A stretch of 64,000 nucleotides of DNA from Nematostella vectensis (GCF_932526225.1 NC_064038.1:2172001-2236000); one strand, 5' to 3'; counted from the stretch's first letter, positions 25,401 to 40,400 are shown. Made by a program: numbers and translations. The notes: a model not told the origin generated them from the letters alone.

Positions 25401-28400
25401 ATCTCCCACTTCCCTTCCAAGCCCAGCCAGACCTCTCCCCATGCTTGCCTAACCGTCTGCTTACCTTCCAGACCTACCCACTGAAAATAACGCAATCTAA
25501 AGTAATTATCACACCTGAGGCTCTGCTTGGGCCTGCAGTGGATGCTCCTCCGTTAGCAGAGCGAGAACTGGGGCTTTGACGATGAAGGAGCAAAGGGTGC
25601 TGGGAAGGCGCCAAGAACGTTTACCAAAGACCTCAATAGTCTGACCCTAAGAGTAAGGACACTTATTCAGTGGTGCTTTGTACGTACATAGATCACCATT
25701 TCTAGGTACACACACGAAAAATTTAAGATAAGGTTCCTGAAAGATCGAAGACCTTTGAAACTCATATCGCTTGAGTCAGCTTTCAGCAAATAAAAGCATA
25801 TTTGAAATAAGAGTTCATCATCATCACCATCACCATCACCACCACCAACACAACCACCACTATCATCTCATCATTATTGTTGTTGTAGTTGTTTTTGATG
25901 GTTCATCATCATCATCATCATCATCATCATAATTTTATCATTATTTTATTATCCTTTCATAAACAATACCTCGGTCCCAAGCCATGTCCTAGTTCCGACC
26001 CTGGCCATACAAAGCACTCTGTGGCCCGGACAAGACTCCTCCTGTCGGTAAAACACGCCCGTGTCACAGTTCAACATGCTGAAGTTACGCTGTTCACGCT
26101 CACGACTCCACACCAGTACGAAGTTAGGCGAGGAGCCAGGGGTCACGGCACCCAGACCCGGGTTACCTGTGTAATAATGGAAGAGGAGGAATGATCACTA
26201 AAGAAAGTCAGTGACAACAGCTGATTGCAATATATGCTGCCGTCATCAGTAACACTACTACATATCACAAATGATAAAAGAGGTAGCAACTGGCCGAACG
26301 TTATTTCACATCAAAACAAATACCCAAGCCTGACCGTCACCTAACTTGACACCAGGCACTCAAATTTTAACCGTACATTACTTAAGTAAAAGTCATAAAT
26401 TCATTTGAAAATAATTAGTCACTTTCGCGTTTGTCCAACACAATAAACAAAATAAGCGATAAGATTATAACAATAATTAAGCGCCATCAAACCCAAGAAC
26501 AAAAGAGTTCCACCCAAGTTGGCAAATTGTATTCAAATTTTGAACATGTTCAAATTCGACGCAAGGTATGGCGTGTTGGTGGACAAACGATAGCAAGTTA
26601 GGTAGCAACTTACGCCAACTTGCGTTTAGTTTTACCTGGACTTAAACAGCCTCTGTCAGCCTCAATTTTGTCATCCTAGCAAAGTACGAGTAAGTGCGAA
26701 AAAGCATCCATTTCCATCGGCGGATTTGGGGAAGCCAATGCAATATTTTCGATCGAATTTGGTAAATAGAGTATCAAACTTTATTTTTTCGATGGTTATT
26801 TCGATATTTTAGTGTATTATACGCCTTCCAGGACTCTATGTAAAATAGAGACACATTGTTATCAAGGGCATTTTATAATAAAATCTTTATACATTTTGCA
26901 ACAACTTGCGCCGACTTGCGTTTCGTTTGGCCTGGATTAAAGGACAACATGAGACGCCTTGTTATCAAGGGCAGTTTGTTAAAAGAAAGCTTTATATTTT
27001 GTTCAACCTGCTTATTATGAACACCCCCTTAATAACCACAGTTTGTGGGAACCGGAAGATGTCTTTATTAACGGGGTTCTACTGAAAATGGTTAAGCTTT
27101 CTCTTAATGCACCTTCAAGGCTACCAGTTTACTTCCAGAGGGCCGACGGAAACCTCAACCGACAAGAGACAAAAGAATATATTGGAATCTGCGCTATTTA
27201 ACAGGCCATCCGCTCTAAATTAACAGTCACATCCTAAAAGAAACTTCCAATAGACACACCGCTTGTACAATTTTGAAATATTTTTCGCGTTTCCCGTTAA
27301 ACATCATCGGAGATCTACCGGAAGTAAATTGGTGACAAAGCCGCTTTAAGCAGGTGTCCCTACAGCGGGGCGTGACTCTACCTGATCCGGACTGCGCCAA
27401 CCCATAGACAGCTGTGATCTTCTCCAGGACTCCTCCCTCTTCAGGACTCGGCATAATACGGAATTGGCAGAGGAAGGCCGGATCCTCCATCTCATGGAGA
27501 AGGGTCTCGGCAGTGGGTCGCTGCTCAGGAAGCTCTCTCCAGCCCCACCGCATCAACTGCTCGAGTCGTGGCAGCTGACTAGAGAGGGGATTTACGAAAA
27601 TTATTCGGTAAGCGCTACGTATCTAAGCAATACTAAATAAACTGTAGAATGTTAGGGGAAAAACGACAAAGGAAAATAAGGGAAAAAGGGATTAAGAGGG
27701 GGAAACAAGAGACTTGATGGAAGTGGCAAGGACAGGTAGAGAATTCAGGGAAGCAAGTGGTATTGAAGACGTGGTAAAAGAAGGCATGTCGTTGATAATG
27801 GTGGATAGTGATAGTTGATAGCGAGGGAGAAATGCATACGGGGGTCACAAACCAAGCGACGATCGGGGTTTAGGATGAGGAGATGAGAGAGGTTGATAAA
27901 AGTGGATGGTAGAGAATTCAGAAACACGAGTGTTGTTTAAGGGAGACATATAGTTGACGGGGGTTGATAGATAGTAAAGGAGGGATATATAAGGGTATAT
28001 ACCAACCTGTCAATTTCTTGTTCTTCCAGTGAGGGTCGGATGTTGCGTCTGATGTCCCTTTTTATGTCCACAGCGCTGCGGTAATTACGGAATGGACGTG
28101 TCCCGGACATTAACTCATACAGAAAAATGGCGTAGGAGAAGATATCGACCTAAAATAAAAAAAAGAGTCTTTTAATCGGGAATACTTAAATGGCAAAAAA
28201 GTGCAAGCTAGTCGTATTTAGAGGAGGATTAAGAAATTCAGATTGAAGAAAAAAGCAACAAAAACATCACAGTACACCGAAGGTATAACACGGCTTTTTG
28301 TTCGAGACTGCGCACGCAGCTAACCTCAGCCAAAAGTCAGCACGAAGGTCGCATGTGATTGGCTAATCCGTGCGCATATTTACGAGCCCCTGACCAAACA

Positions 28401-31400
28401 TAGTACAACCGAATTAGGAATATTGTTAGCTCCAGAAACAAATTCTGGCCTTCTATGGGTGCAATAGTGAGGACGATATTAAAAACATCAACAAAATATG
28501 AAGTACCTTCTCATCGTAGCCGATTCCAGGTAGGATCTCGGGGGCCTGGTAACCAGGGGTACCTTCATCCCCTGCCACGCCCTGGGGTGTGGCAAAACAC
28601 GAGATTCCATAGTCGGACAGCTTGACATTGACAAGATCCGTATCGTGTAAGGACCACACGAGGACGTTGTCGGTTTTCAGATCGCGGTAGATAATGTCAC
28701 TGTCATGCAGATACCACAATGCACTTGCGACCTGAGCACACGAGGCAAAGTTTTGTCATATTAGTTAAGGGGGTTGGGTCACTATACCCATAATGCACTT
28801 GCAACCTTGTTCTTACCCACAATGCTTTACGATCTAAGCACACGAGGGGGAGTATTGGATATCGTTTGAGGGCCCCCTGGTACGACGCATTTGAAGTCTT
28901 ATTTCCAATGGAAAGAATTTGGAATATTATTAAAAGGAAAGACTACTAATTAAGAAGGTTTATACAATGTTATCTTGAACAATTCGCTTTAAAATTCCGC
29001 TTCAATCCACCTCAGGGACTCATCCTCCTCATCTCATCCAACTCCCTTTTAGAATGAAAAAATCGTTGTGGACCCATTCTCCATCGACATCTTTATAAAC
29101 TTGACTAAACACCGTAGCGTGCTTAGCGTGGATTCCAGGTTTTAAGGTACTGTCGATTTTTCAAAAGAGGAGGTGGTGGAAAGAAGGGGGCCCATTTTTA
29201 TTTGCGAAATGTGGAAAAGAAGGGCTAAAGATACAAAAGGCGGGCCAGAAGTTTGTTGGCTATGTCGGTATGTGTTAGGTTTGGAGAACAAAAAAAATGC
29301 GGTTTTTAATAATTTCCCACCCAGCAGTTACCTTACGTTTAAATAATGGACGGTCGCCAAAGGCAGTATATTACCTTGAATTACCCAATCATTACCTGGT
29401 ATGCAATCTTGTAAGTAAGACCCCTGCCCAGTGGGGTCTGCTTGGTCTCATACTTTATGGACTTGGCACCAACGTGCTCCTTCTCAGTCTCCCGCCGCCC
29501 AAGAGTGATGTCTTCCATGACTGAAGCCAGGCTTCCATGGGGGGCAAGCTCCAGGAGGAAGCAGAGAGGGCGTAGGCACACGCCAAGAAGGCGGACTACG
29601 CACGGGTGCTGAAGGTGGCAGAGGACTGCGACCTAGTTGAGGACAGAGAATGACGGGATTTTTTCTCATGTTATCTCTTATGGCACCTTTGATTAACGAA
29701 TTATAGCCCAGCATTACACAAAAAAGCAATTAAAGACTCACTGGCAAATAAGAGCCGAGTCTGTGGCGGAAAAGTGTGATAAACGCTACACATCTTAACA
29801 GCACCCGAACATAACCGAATCACTCTCAAACAGTGCCATGCCAAATACGAACACTGCCCTACCACATCAAACCAGTACCAGGGTAGCACCCGAATAATAA
29901 CGGTCTCTCCCTAACAGTACCATGCCACATACGAACAGGACCGAACAGCTTCCGAATATAACCGAATCACTATAGAACAGTACCATGCCACATACGAACA
30001 ATACCGAACAGCTTCCGAATATATTGGAATCACTTCCTAACAGTTCCACGCCATGTACGAAAACGTTTCCCCATCCGAACAGTACCGAGGGCCTTCCGAA
30101 TATTACCGAGTCCCTGTTACCGAGCAGAGTATTACTGGTCACTGTCGAACAGTACCACGCCCATACATAGAATACCCTGCCACATCCGAACAGTGTCGAG
30201 CTTCTTCCGAATATAACGAAGTCACCCCCTAAACATTGCCCTGATCTGAACGAACAGTAGCCGAGCAGTTTCGTGTACGTCTTCTCACCTCCTGTCTGAG
30301 ATCCCAGAATGCGCGCACAACCTTCGTCTTCTCAAGCTCATTCTCGACATTTTCGTCATCTAGATCAACCTCGAACCGGTGCAAACCTGCTCTGCGCATG
30401 CTTGTGCCCTCACTGCGCGGGCGCAAGGAGGAAGATGCCGCTGACCAATCTCGGGCTCCAGACCTTTCTCCGATACCGCTGTCAAACAACAGGCTGAAAT
30501 ACATCGAGACCTCCTATAAGTGATCATTTATAAAGTGGCAGCCCTTAAATGCCCTAATCACCATGTTCCAGAATATCAATTTGTGTATTTGGCTATCTCC
30601 ATTAAGCGGCCACCTGTCATGGACCCGCGAATGGCCGCTAAATAGAGGTACCACCGTACAAACATTGAACATATAAAGCCATTGATAGAGCACGCACCAT
30701 ATCACACGAATTTGCACCAGCCGAAGGCTTGATTTGAGTCTTAATTTGTAGCGGGAAGACGAAGCGCATTCTACTTTTAATGCGACTTCGAGAAACGTAA
30801 AACAAGTTTCAAATAAGGCATCACATGTGAGAAACGCGAGTCTTAAATTTATTTTTGCGACACAAGTTGCAAGAGAATATCATATGTGTAACAGGGTTCT
30901 AATAAATCAGTTTATTAACTCACCCTGACGCACGTGTTGAGTGAAAAGTCTTGACTGCGACAAAAGAATTCCTCAGTTCCCCCCTAAATACCTCCCCCGC
31001 CCCTCCCCCGCCAAGTCGACTCGCCGCATCGTCCCTATACGAAAAGTCGCATCTCTCTACGAGTAAATGCCTTGGGAGATCGGTCATCATTAAATCTGGG
31101 ACCAGTTCGTCAAGACAGACCACGCTGTCGGGGTGGTAGGGACAGCTTATAGTGGAGAACATAAGGGCGGCGGCTGCACACGTGGGGAGAGTGAAGTTGA
31201 AGGGGCGCTGGAGGCGTTGGGAGGGGAACTCCATGGAGCATGAGCGACGGAGGGAAGGGGGCCGCTTCCTGATGTCGGTGGTACACTTGGGGCAAGGGAT
31301 CAGGCGTCGTACCAAGGGATAGCCGAAGTTATCAGTATCGTCTAGACCTATGGAGAGAAATGCAAGTTATCAGTATCGTCAAGACCTGAGGAAAGAAATG

Positions 31401-34400
31401 CAAGTTGTTAGTGTCGTAAGAAATGTAAATGAGGTAAGTGACCTCTCTAAAAACGATCCCGAGTTCTCGCTAGTCCATTCTTACTCCGAGAATGTATTGG
31501 ATTGCTGTTTATAGTAATCCACATTTAAAGACATTATTGTCTAAGTTTTTCTATAAGGCGGTTAATAAAGCTTCGAATACAAAAATGACAAATGGAGGAT
31601 ATCGAAAAATTCGATCAAACAAATTCTAACTAGTAAGTGGTTACCCCCTTGACGTAATCAAATTCTTATGGTCTTGAATGGTTTTTATTGTGATCTTCCA
31701 GAAAGGGGTTGATTTGATTTAGTATAAAGCTTATGATTGAGAATTCCTTGACGTGATAAAATACTAATAGTCTGTTGTGATTTACCTGGGTACCACTCGG
31801 AGATGAGTGCGTCGATCTGATCCACTATGAATCCCATGACGGAGAAGTCCTTGACGTTAGACCATACCTGTACCGTGATGCCCTCAAGCTCCTCGAACCG
31901 GCGACCGCTAGACAGCGGGACCTGGAAACGAGATTAGGGGGTTTTACCAAGAGCGACAGCAAAGCGCACGGCAACGGCAGAAAACAATAAAACATAAAAT
32001 CCACTTCTGTCTGGTACATTTGATCTGTGTTCCACCAAACCGTGACGTGAAAACACTAAGTGTCATGGTCGGCCGAGGAAGGGTACGCTTGCGCTCAAAA
32101 CACAACCTGTTCGCAAAAGCACAAATAAGGTTCTAGTCTGGAAGCACTTTTTTGGGTCCCGTCTTCGGTCTGGCGTCCCTGCTAAAACTCTCTAATGATC
32201 AAGTCAGCGGCACGAAAGCGACGCTCAATTCGAAAGTAGTTTCGATAAAATGAACTTGACTTAATACTTCTAAATAATTAAAGAAAAGGCTAGAAGCTTA
32301 TTTCTGCCTGCCAGCTAGTAATGATAGTGTCGTTTCCTGCGCCGTCCTCCCCGTACTCTATAGAACGTGAGACAGGCCGTTTGCAGTACAAAGCCTAAAA
32401 TGTATAACACACAAGGGATTTTATTTGTGGCTTTTAAACTTTCACTTCCTTTCTGCCGTCGCGGTACTCGTCGCTGTCGTCGTTGCTTGAGCTCCCTTAT
32501 GCAAGATGTGAAAACCAACGGCGTGATTATCAGAAAAAAATGTTTTGCAATTTTGCCTAAACTTGAAATAGAGAAAAATGGGCAGTGTATTTTCAGACAG
32601 TTAAAGGAAGGGCGTGGCTCCTATTTCTGACGTGACAGCGTGACAGCGAAAAGCACTTTCTCCAATCACTTCAAAATCAATCTCCTTCAGTAGATTATGG
32701 TCACTTGTAATAGAGAAAAGAGTTGATGTGTGGTGAAGACTATGATACTCCACCCTAAATACTATATGTCTTGGATCACGAAATGACCTCCCTCGCACGC
32801 CAGCACTCCCATCCCTTCCCTTATATATAATTTTCATTCATTCAGAGGGGATGGAAATGGTTTTGTAGGAAAAAGAGATGATACTTTATCTCCCAATCCT
32901 TAGAGAGTTCTACTGTAAGACTGTTAGAAATAATCTTTCCCGCACGTTACTCCGATACCTTTCCTCCGTGTATACTATGGTCATTTTATTTAAGGATATT
33001 CAACCCTAATTATTTACCATTTCTCTGTAGGACTTGACCACGAAGTGCCCTTCCTCGTACATCACTCCGATCCCTTTCCTCCAGTAGATCACGCTCAATC
33101 TGCTCTCGTCAATTCCCTCTGTTTGTCGCCATCGCTGGAGCGAGACGAGCAGCCGGGTAATCAAGCGACTCCATAGGCCGCTAGGGACGTACGCCATCTG
33201 GTAGTTCCGCTGGATAGAGTCATGGGAATCTGAAATACCAAATAAAAATCAATGTATTCTGTCATTCATAATCATATTTCCAGGTTTGCTGTTACTTTGT
33301 CCACAAGCCGGTTTGTCCACACCAAGCTCGAAAAAAGACAAAAAAGACAGGGTAGCCGAAAGTTTGCATAACAATCCCCTTGCCTTCTAAACGCCAGACA
33401 AGTACGTCGAGACAGTCCCCGATTTTGCCATCTTTAACGTAGGGGGTTCAATTAGTGAAAGCTAATGCAAGGGTTTACCAATGTATATATAATATAATGT
33501 GCGGTAATCCAACGGAATGACCATTGGAGTGCGGTAAACCAACGGAATGACCATTGGAACTGTTCATGTACAGTTAGACAACTCCTACCCACCATCGTCC
33601 AGGTCGAGTTCCTTTTGATCAAAAGAACTCCCGTCCTTGTCGTGAGTGCCACGAGGTTGGCGTCTCCCTGGTACGCCTAGAGTGCTTGCCTTTGCTTTGG
33701 CGTCCATCTCGCTAGACGTAAAAACATTGAGAAATGGTAAGGCGTCCATCTCGCTAGATGTTAAAACATTGAGACATGGTAAGGCGTACAGCCAGGATTT
33801 ACCGAGGGGGGAAGGGGTGGGGTTCACGGGAATAGATAATATTGGCAATTCTTCATGTATAACTTCAAATACAGCGGGTAAGCTGTAGAAAAACTTGGCG
33901 TACTATTGTGGACTAAAGAAAATATAAAACCAAGGAATTGCGCTAGATTAGGGATATTGCAGAGAGGCGAAGTGCAGAAAGCTTCTGAAGTATGTTAATT
34001 TATTTCGCCTTCGGGGGGTAGGGTATGCGCGTGCCGACTGTACCCAGCCCTAGCCAGGTGCATTATGGGATACCCAGCCCCAGCCACGTGCATTATGGGA
34101 TACCCAGCCCTAGCCAGGTGCATTATGGGATACCCAGCCCTAGCCACGTGCATTATGGGATACCCAGCCCTAGCCACCTGCATTATGGGAAACCCAGCCC
34201 TAGCCATGTGAATCATGGGATACCCAGTCCTAGACACGTGCATTATGGGATACCCAGCCCTAGACACGTGCATTATGGGATACCCAGCCCTAGCCACGTG
34301 CATCATGGGATACCCAGCCCTAGACACGTGCATCATGGGATACCCAGCCCTAGCCACGTGCATCATGGGATACCCAGCCCTAGCCACGTGCATAATGGGA

Positions 34401-37400
34401 TACCCAGCCCTAGACACGTGCATTATGGGATACACAGCCCTAGACACGTGCATTATGGGATACCCAGCCCTAGACACGTGCATTATGGGATACCCAGCCC
34501 TAGCCACGTGCATCATGGGATAACCAGCCCTAGCCACGTGCATTATGGGATACCCAGCCCTAGCCACGTGCATTATGGGATACCCAGCCCTAGACACGTG
34601 CATTATGGGATACCCAGCCCTAGCCACGTGCATTATGGGATGCCCAGCCCTAGCCACGTGCATTATGGGATACCCAGCCCAAGCCACGTGCATTATGCTA
34701 TATCCAGCAAAAGCCACGTGCATTATGCTTTACCCAGCCCTAGCCACCTGCATTATGGGATACCCAGCCCTAGCCACGTGCATTATGCTGTACCCAGCCC
34801 TAGCCACGTGCATTATGGGATACCCAGCCCTAGCCACGTGCATTATGCTATACCAAGCCCTAGCCACGTGCATTACGGGATACCCAGCCCTGGCTACGTG
34901 CATTATGGGATACCCAGCCCTAGCCACGTGCATTATGGGATACCCAGCCCTAGCCACGTGCATTATGGGATACCCAGCCCTAGCCAGATGCATTATGCTA
35001 TACCCAGCCCTAGCCACGTGCATTACGGGATACCCAGCCCTAGCCACGTGCATTATGGGATACCCAGCCCTAGCCACGTGCATTATGGGATACCCAGCCC
35101 TAGCCACGTGCATTATGGGATACCCAGCCCTAGCCACGTGCATTACGGGATACCCAGCCCTAGCCACGTGCATTATGGGATACCCAGCCCTGGCCACGTG
35201 CATTATGGGATACCCAGCCCTAGCCACATGCATTATGGGATACCCAGCCCTGGCCACGTGCATTATGCTATACAGTTAGTATGAGCATCGGAGAGAGAAA
35301 TAAGGCAAAGCAACACCAACAAGGATAAGGGCAGTGAAGAAGTAGCAAGACATGATGGGGAAGAAAAATTCGGGAAAATTGCAAGTGAAAAAAGCTTATT
35401 AGACGAATTGGAGACGTCAATACGGTGATTAGGCAAATGGCGACGTCAATAAGCTGATTATGCAAATGGTGACGCCAATAAGCTGATTATGCAAATGGCG
35501 ACGTCAATAAGCTGATTAGGCAAATGGCGACGTCAATAAGCTGATTATGCAAAATGGTGACGCAAATAAGCTGATTAGGCGAAATGGAAACGTCATTAAG
35601 CTTATTAGGCGAAATGGAGCCGTCAAAAAGCTGTTAAGGTGAAATGGTGACGTCAATTAGCTGATTAGGCGAAATGATGACGTCAAAATTACCTTGACTC
35701 TTTGCTCTGTTTCCTCGTTGGTAGCGTTGCAGAACTGTGGGGGGTACTGTCAGGTGATGTGCGTTGGAAGAGTCTGTAGAGCTCGTTCATCTTTATACCA
35801 GGGGCCTCGTGGGGGAGCATGGAAGGGATGAGGATCTGGAAGTCATCTAAGGTGAGAGCGATCTCGAACCTCTCCATCAACTGCAAGTACTGGAGACACA
35901 TGGGGGATCACCAATTGCAAGTACTGGACACACATGGGAGATCAAGAATTGCAAGTACTGGAGACACATGGGAGATCATCAATTGCCAGTACTAAACACA
36001 CATGGGGAGACCATGAATTACCAGTACTAAACACACATGGGAGATCATCAATTGCCAGTTCTGAACACACATAGGAGATCATAAACATTAATGACCTTAG
36101 CCATTGTACTCCTTTTACAACCATAACAAATAATATGTCGCCTGTTCTCGCGCTCTGTACATTTGTACCATAAGCAGCTAATAGTTGTTGTTCCCCATAC
36201 ATCCATCCCACGAGCCATCGGACTCGTATGGCTGTATCATATTTTTTGCGTTTTCCGTTAAAAATCATCGGAGATTGGTACGTAATCGACCGAGAGGAGG
36301 TGACAATGCCGCTCGCTTTAAAAGGGTTCAGACTAAACGTTCTGAAAAAAGGTGTGAATATTTATTGTAGAAGTTTCACCTCCCCCCCCAGCCGTCAAGT
36401 GAAAACATATGAAATGAATAAAAATGTAGTGCGTGTTTATTTTAAAAAGCAATAAACGCAGATGCAAAATGCAGATGCTGCTAAATGACTAAAAAACCTT
36501 TTAACATTTTATGCGGTTCGTGTTTGGGGCACTCGAATAGAATGATCTTGTTATTGTTAAAACAATAAAACTTGCCTTTACAATTCATATTTTTCAAAAT
36601 TTAAAACCTTTAATTTAATCTTAGCATCGTTAAAAAGTACTAAACTAACAACAACGAAACCTTTTAAATTCTTTATTTCACTCAAGCCACTCGAGACTAG
36701 CATTGAGACTTAATTCGTTCCATTTTGACCATTTTAATCCAAAAACTTAAAATATTCCGAATTTACAACTGAATGGTGCCAAGTAAAAGCCTTAAAACCA
36801 TCTCAAGTGTTCGGCACCTCAAAGCAAAAAGCCCAGCAAACACACTCTTGTGAGAGTCGATTGACTTATCGTTTGTTGAGCTGTTACCATACATGTTTAT
36901 GTAGCGCTCAATCCAACTCCAGGCTCGAAGTTTTGGAAAACTTTGTCTTTCAAAAGGATTATTTTCGTATAGCCCGAGCGCGAATCAATCGATTTCCTAA
37001 CTTGTAACATCCTAAACTCATTCGGCACAGATTGCAACGATTATAACAATGAATCGAACAAGACAATTCTCAAATTGGACCAGCGACATTGATCAATCAA
37101 GCAAGCCCCAACAGCCTCTAGGTGAAGTTTTAGCATGGTGTGTTCTATGCTTTTTAGCGATTCTTGGAAATTTTGCTACAGTTCTTGTAATCGCCAGGAA
37201 GCGCCAGCTTTGGTCGCCGACGAACATCTTTATTGCTTCCCTGGCTTTATCGGATTTTTTTTCAAGCCTTGATTACCGCTGGAATCCTCGGCACGCCTCC
37301 CATAGTGTTATCAAGGTGGCCTTTCTCTGATAAGGCATGTCAATTCATGGGATTTATCGCGGTTTCCCTTGGAACTGCTTCCATACAAACGCATAGCTGG

Positions 37401-40400
37401 ATTGCTGTCAACAGATTCTATTGTGTTGTAAAACACGAGAAGTACACGGGGCTCTTTACCTTAAAAAAAGACTGCCCTGTATGTAGTTATAATCTGGGGG
37501 AGCTCGCTTCAAGCTCCTTTACTTTACCTAGCAAGAGGGAATGTTTACGTCTATCAGCCTGAGAAATACCTTTGCTTCTTTTCAATGGAAAATCCCACGT
37601 TAAACGCTATTACTTTAGTCATCATCATAATTGTTCCAGGCTCAGTTATGAGCTATTGCTATCTTCGCGTTTTCCTTAAAGTGAAACAGCACGAAAATAA
37701 AATACACACAATCAGCGCCGAGGAAACCAAGATCACAAGAACACTGGCCGCAATTGTGGTGGTGTTCCTTGTCTGTTGGGTTCCATTTCTGTGCATTGAC
37801 CTGGTGGATTTTACCAGCGGGGACTGGGTTATGCCATGGTGGGTCTACAGGGTGTATGCGTTCCTAGCTTTAATAAGCAGGAATTCAGTGATTTACACGA
37901 TGGGCATAACAGCGCTTCGTCGGGAATTCTTAGATTTGTTGAAAGTACTCTGCAGGTGTAACCGAGTCGTGCCTGTCGAATAAAATGCTTGGTGGACAAA
38001 CAGAGGGACTTAAAGCCGGAATTGTCACCAGTTTACTTCCGGTCGATTACGTAATAATCTCCGATGATTTTTAACGGAAAACGCAAAAAAAATTTGGTTG
38101 AGGTTTCCGTCGGGCCTCCAGAAGTAAGCTCGTGACAAAACGGCTTTAATTGAAAGTTAGAAAAAGAAGACGAACTCGATGAGTAAGATACATTTACGCT
38201 ATTCGCAAGTCAGAAAGAACATTTAGTGTACTGACGACATTCTTCCGCTGCTACCAAAGTAAAGAGACACAAATTTGTAAAATAAAATGAAATAAAATAA
38301 GACGAACGAAAATGATATACAAAGAAATGGACAGTTCTTTACTTGATTGGTAACGATGTATGTAGAGAAAAAGACCTAAAAACGTAAAACGGAAAAAGTA
38401 AAATCTAATATATAGATTTAAGATATACCTAAAAGCGGAACTCCAAACGACCAAATATTTGTTTATTTTCGCTTTATTATTATATTTCTGTTTTTGACAA
38501 CGTCATCGATTTCACAGATCATGCGACCATCTTGTTACAATTCCCCTTCCCCCACCCTTGACATCTACATGACACATAACACGTTTAGTTGTCATACCAT
38601 GTTTCGACGTCAGGGTAGTTTCAATTTATTGACTTCATCGATGACGTCACGTGATCATCTCATTGCACTCCACTTGAAACATACATCATACCATCATACC
38701 GAGTTTTGTTGTCACACGATGTTTCTCGTATCAATCAATGGTTGTCGTTTTTCTAAATGGTCTAAAAGAGCCTTGGGCGAGCGATAGGGACTAGGCTCCA
38801 TTTCCAAGATGGCTGCCAGCAAAATCGTAGTAAACACGAATCCCTGCAAGTTTACGTGGAATTTTTCGACATACAAAGTTCCAGAGCGATAAAAAAGCAT
38901 AAAATTGATTGAAGCGGGACTCCCAAATATGGTATGTAGTGCCTAATAAGGAAATGACCGAGCGAGCTAGAAAAACGACAGTTTTGAAAGATTGAATGAT
39001 ATGTTTAATGAAATACAGTCGAAGCTCTTTGAGCGACCGCTCTCGTAAGCGACCAGCCCCGATAACGACCACGATCACGAATCACCGATTGAATTATCAC
39101 ACAAACTCTGTAATTCTAAGCTCTCGTGAGCAACCAACTTATCGGTGCGACCAGCTCCGTTAACGACCACAATTTCAAAACACCAACTGAGATTTTCTTT
39201 TATTTATAAGCTCTCGTAAGCGACCACAATGATTTTTAGCTTTACAACATCAGTCAACACCTGATAAACATCATATCTAATGCATGCTAAAATCACATAT
39301 AAAGCAGAAATGTTGAAATGTTTCACAAAAGCTGCGTTTTCCGTAGGCAACCATTTAAGAATTTCATAGCGGAGCTCAATAGGTGCAGAAATATGGTATA
39401 ACTATGCGACTTGGTTTTGTGGTCATTGCGCGGGTACCCTGCGGTGTCACTCGCCAGCCAGCCAGTCAGCCGCGCAACTCCCAGGCCCCACTCGGCCCCG
39501 AAATGGCGGCTAAATACAAGCACGGAGCAAGGGAAAAAGTTCTTGTCATGCGATGATTATTTCTTTTTGCCTCAAATTTTGTGAGGATAAAGTCCTGTGC
39601 TCTTAGTCCTAAGATACATATCCTTAGAAAATACAGCAACTTTTTCAACTTACAAGATAAATTTTCCTTACCGAGGATAAAAAAAATCAACCCCTTTTGC
39701 CAATATGTATTGTTGTTATTGTCTGCATCTTGCATCTCATGTGTTTATTTTGTTTTGTTTTTCAAATAGTTGTGGAATATAGTCAGATTATAAATGTCTT
39801 GATGAAAAGATAATTTTGAAAGAAATTTCACTCTTTTATGAACCAGTTACTACCTGAGGGCCAAGATGAATGCTAAAGACTGGAAGACATGAGAATTGAA
39901 AACCATGTCTTAAAAGATAACAGTGGGGAGTTCTTATTCACTAGTCATTTGATATCCCCACACACATGGTCCTAGGAAAAAGGGGGGGATTAGACTTTAA
40001 TAAAAGCCTGTTTCCAAGTTAAGAGTAAAAAAACAGTCAATACTAAAACCCCACATTAACCGCTGACTCCCCCAGGACCATAAGGGAGGGGGCTCAAATG
40101 ACTAGGGCATTACTATGTGATTCAGCAGTACACACTTAATAGTTTTTTTTTTAGAACAAGATACTTATATTATATAAAACTAAAAACAAACTTTTCCTTT
40201 TTAAATAATAAATCTGTAAAGAAAACAGTTTTCTATCAACCTAAAGATAATGGGAAAAGAGAATATTTTAGGAAAGTACTAAATATAATTATCACATTAT
40301 TGTTATAATATTTTCTTTTCAAACAGAAGAAGAGTCATATTTCTTCCTTTTCCTTACGCCTGTTGACTATTGGCGCTCTTTGCAATTGATGCTCTTTGCT

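Noticed and set aside
31600-31790. A duplicated donor region at exon 16
   Set aside because: A faint similarity (ccttgacgt...ttgtgat) exists, but it is too weak by eye to count with the other junction duplications.
33995-35284. Long repetitive frames on both strands over the 30-bp array
   Set aside because: Multiple frames and both strands are open simultaneously, as expected from a stop-free 30-bp unit. There is no start context or flanking gene.
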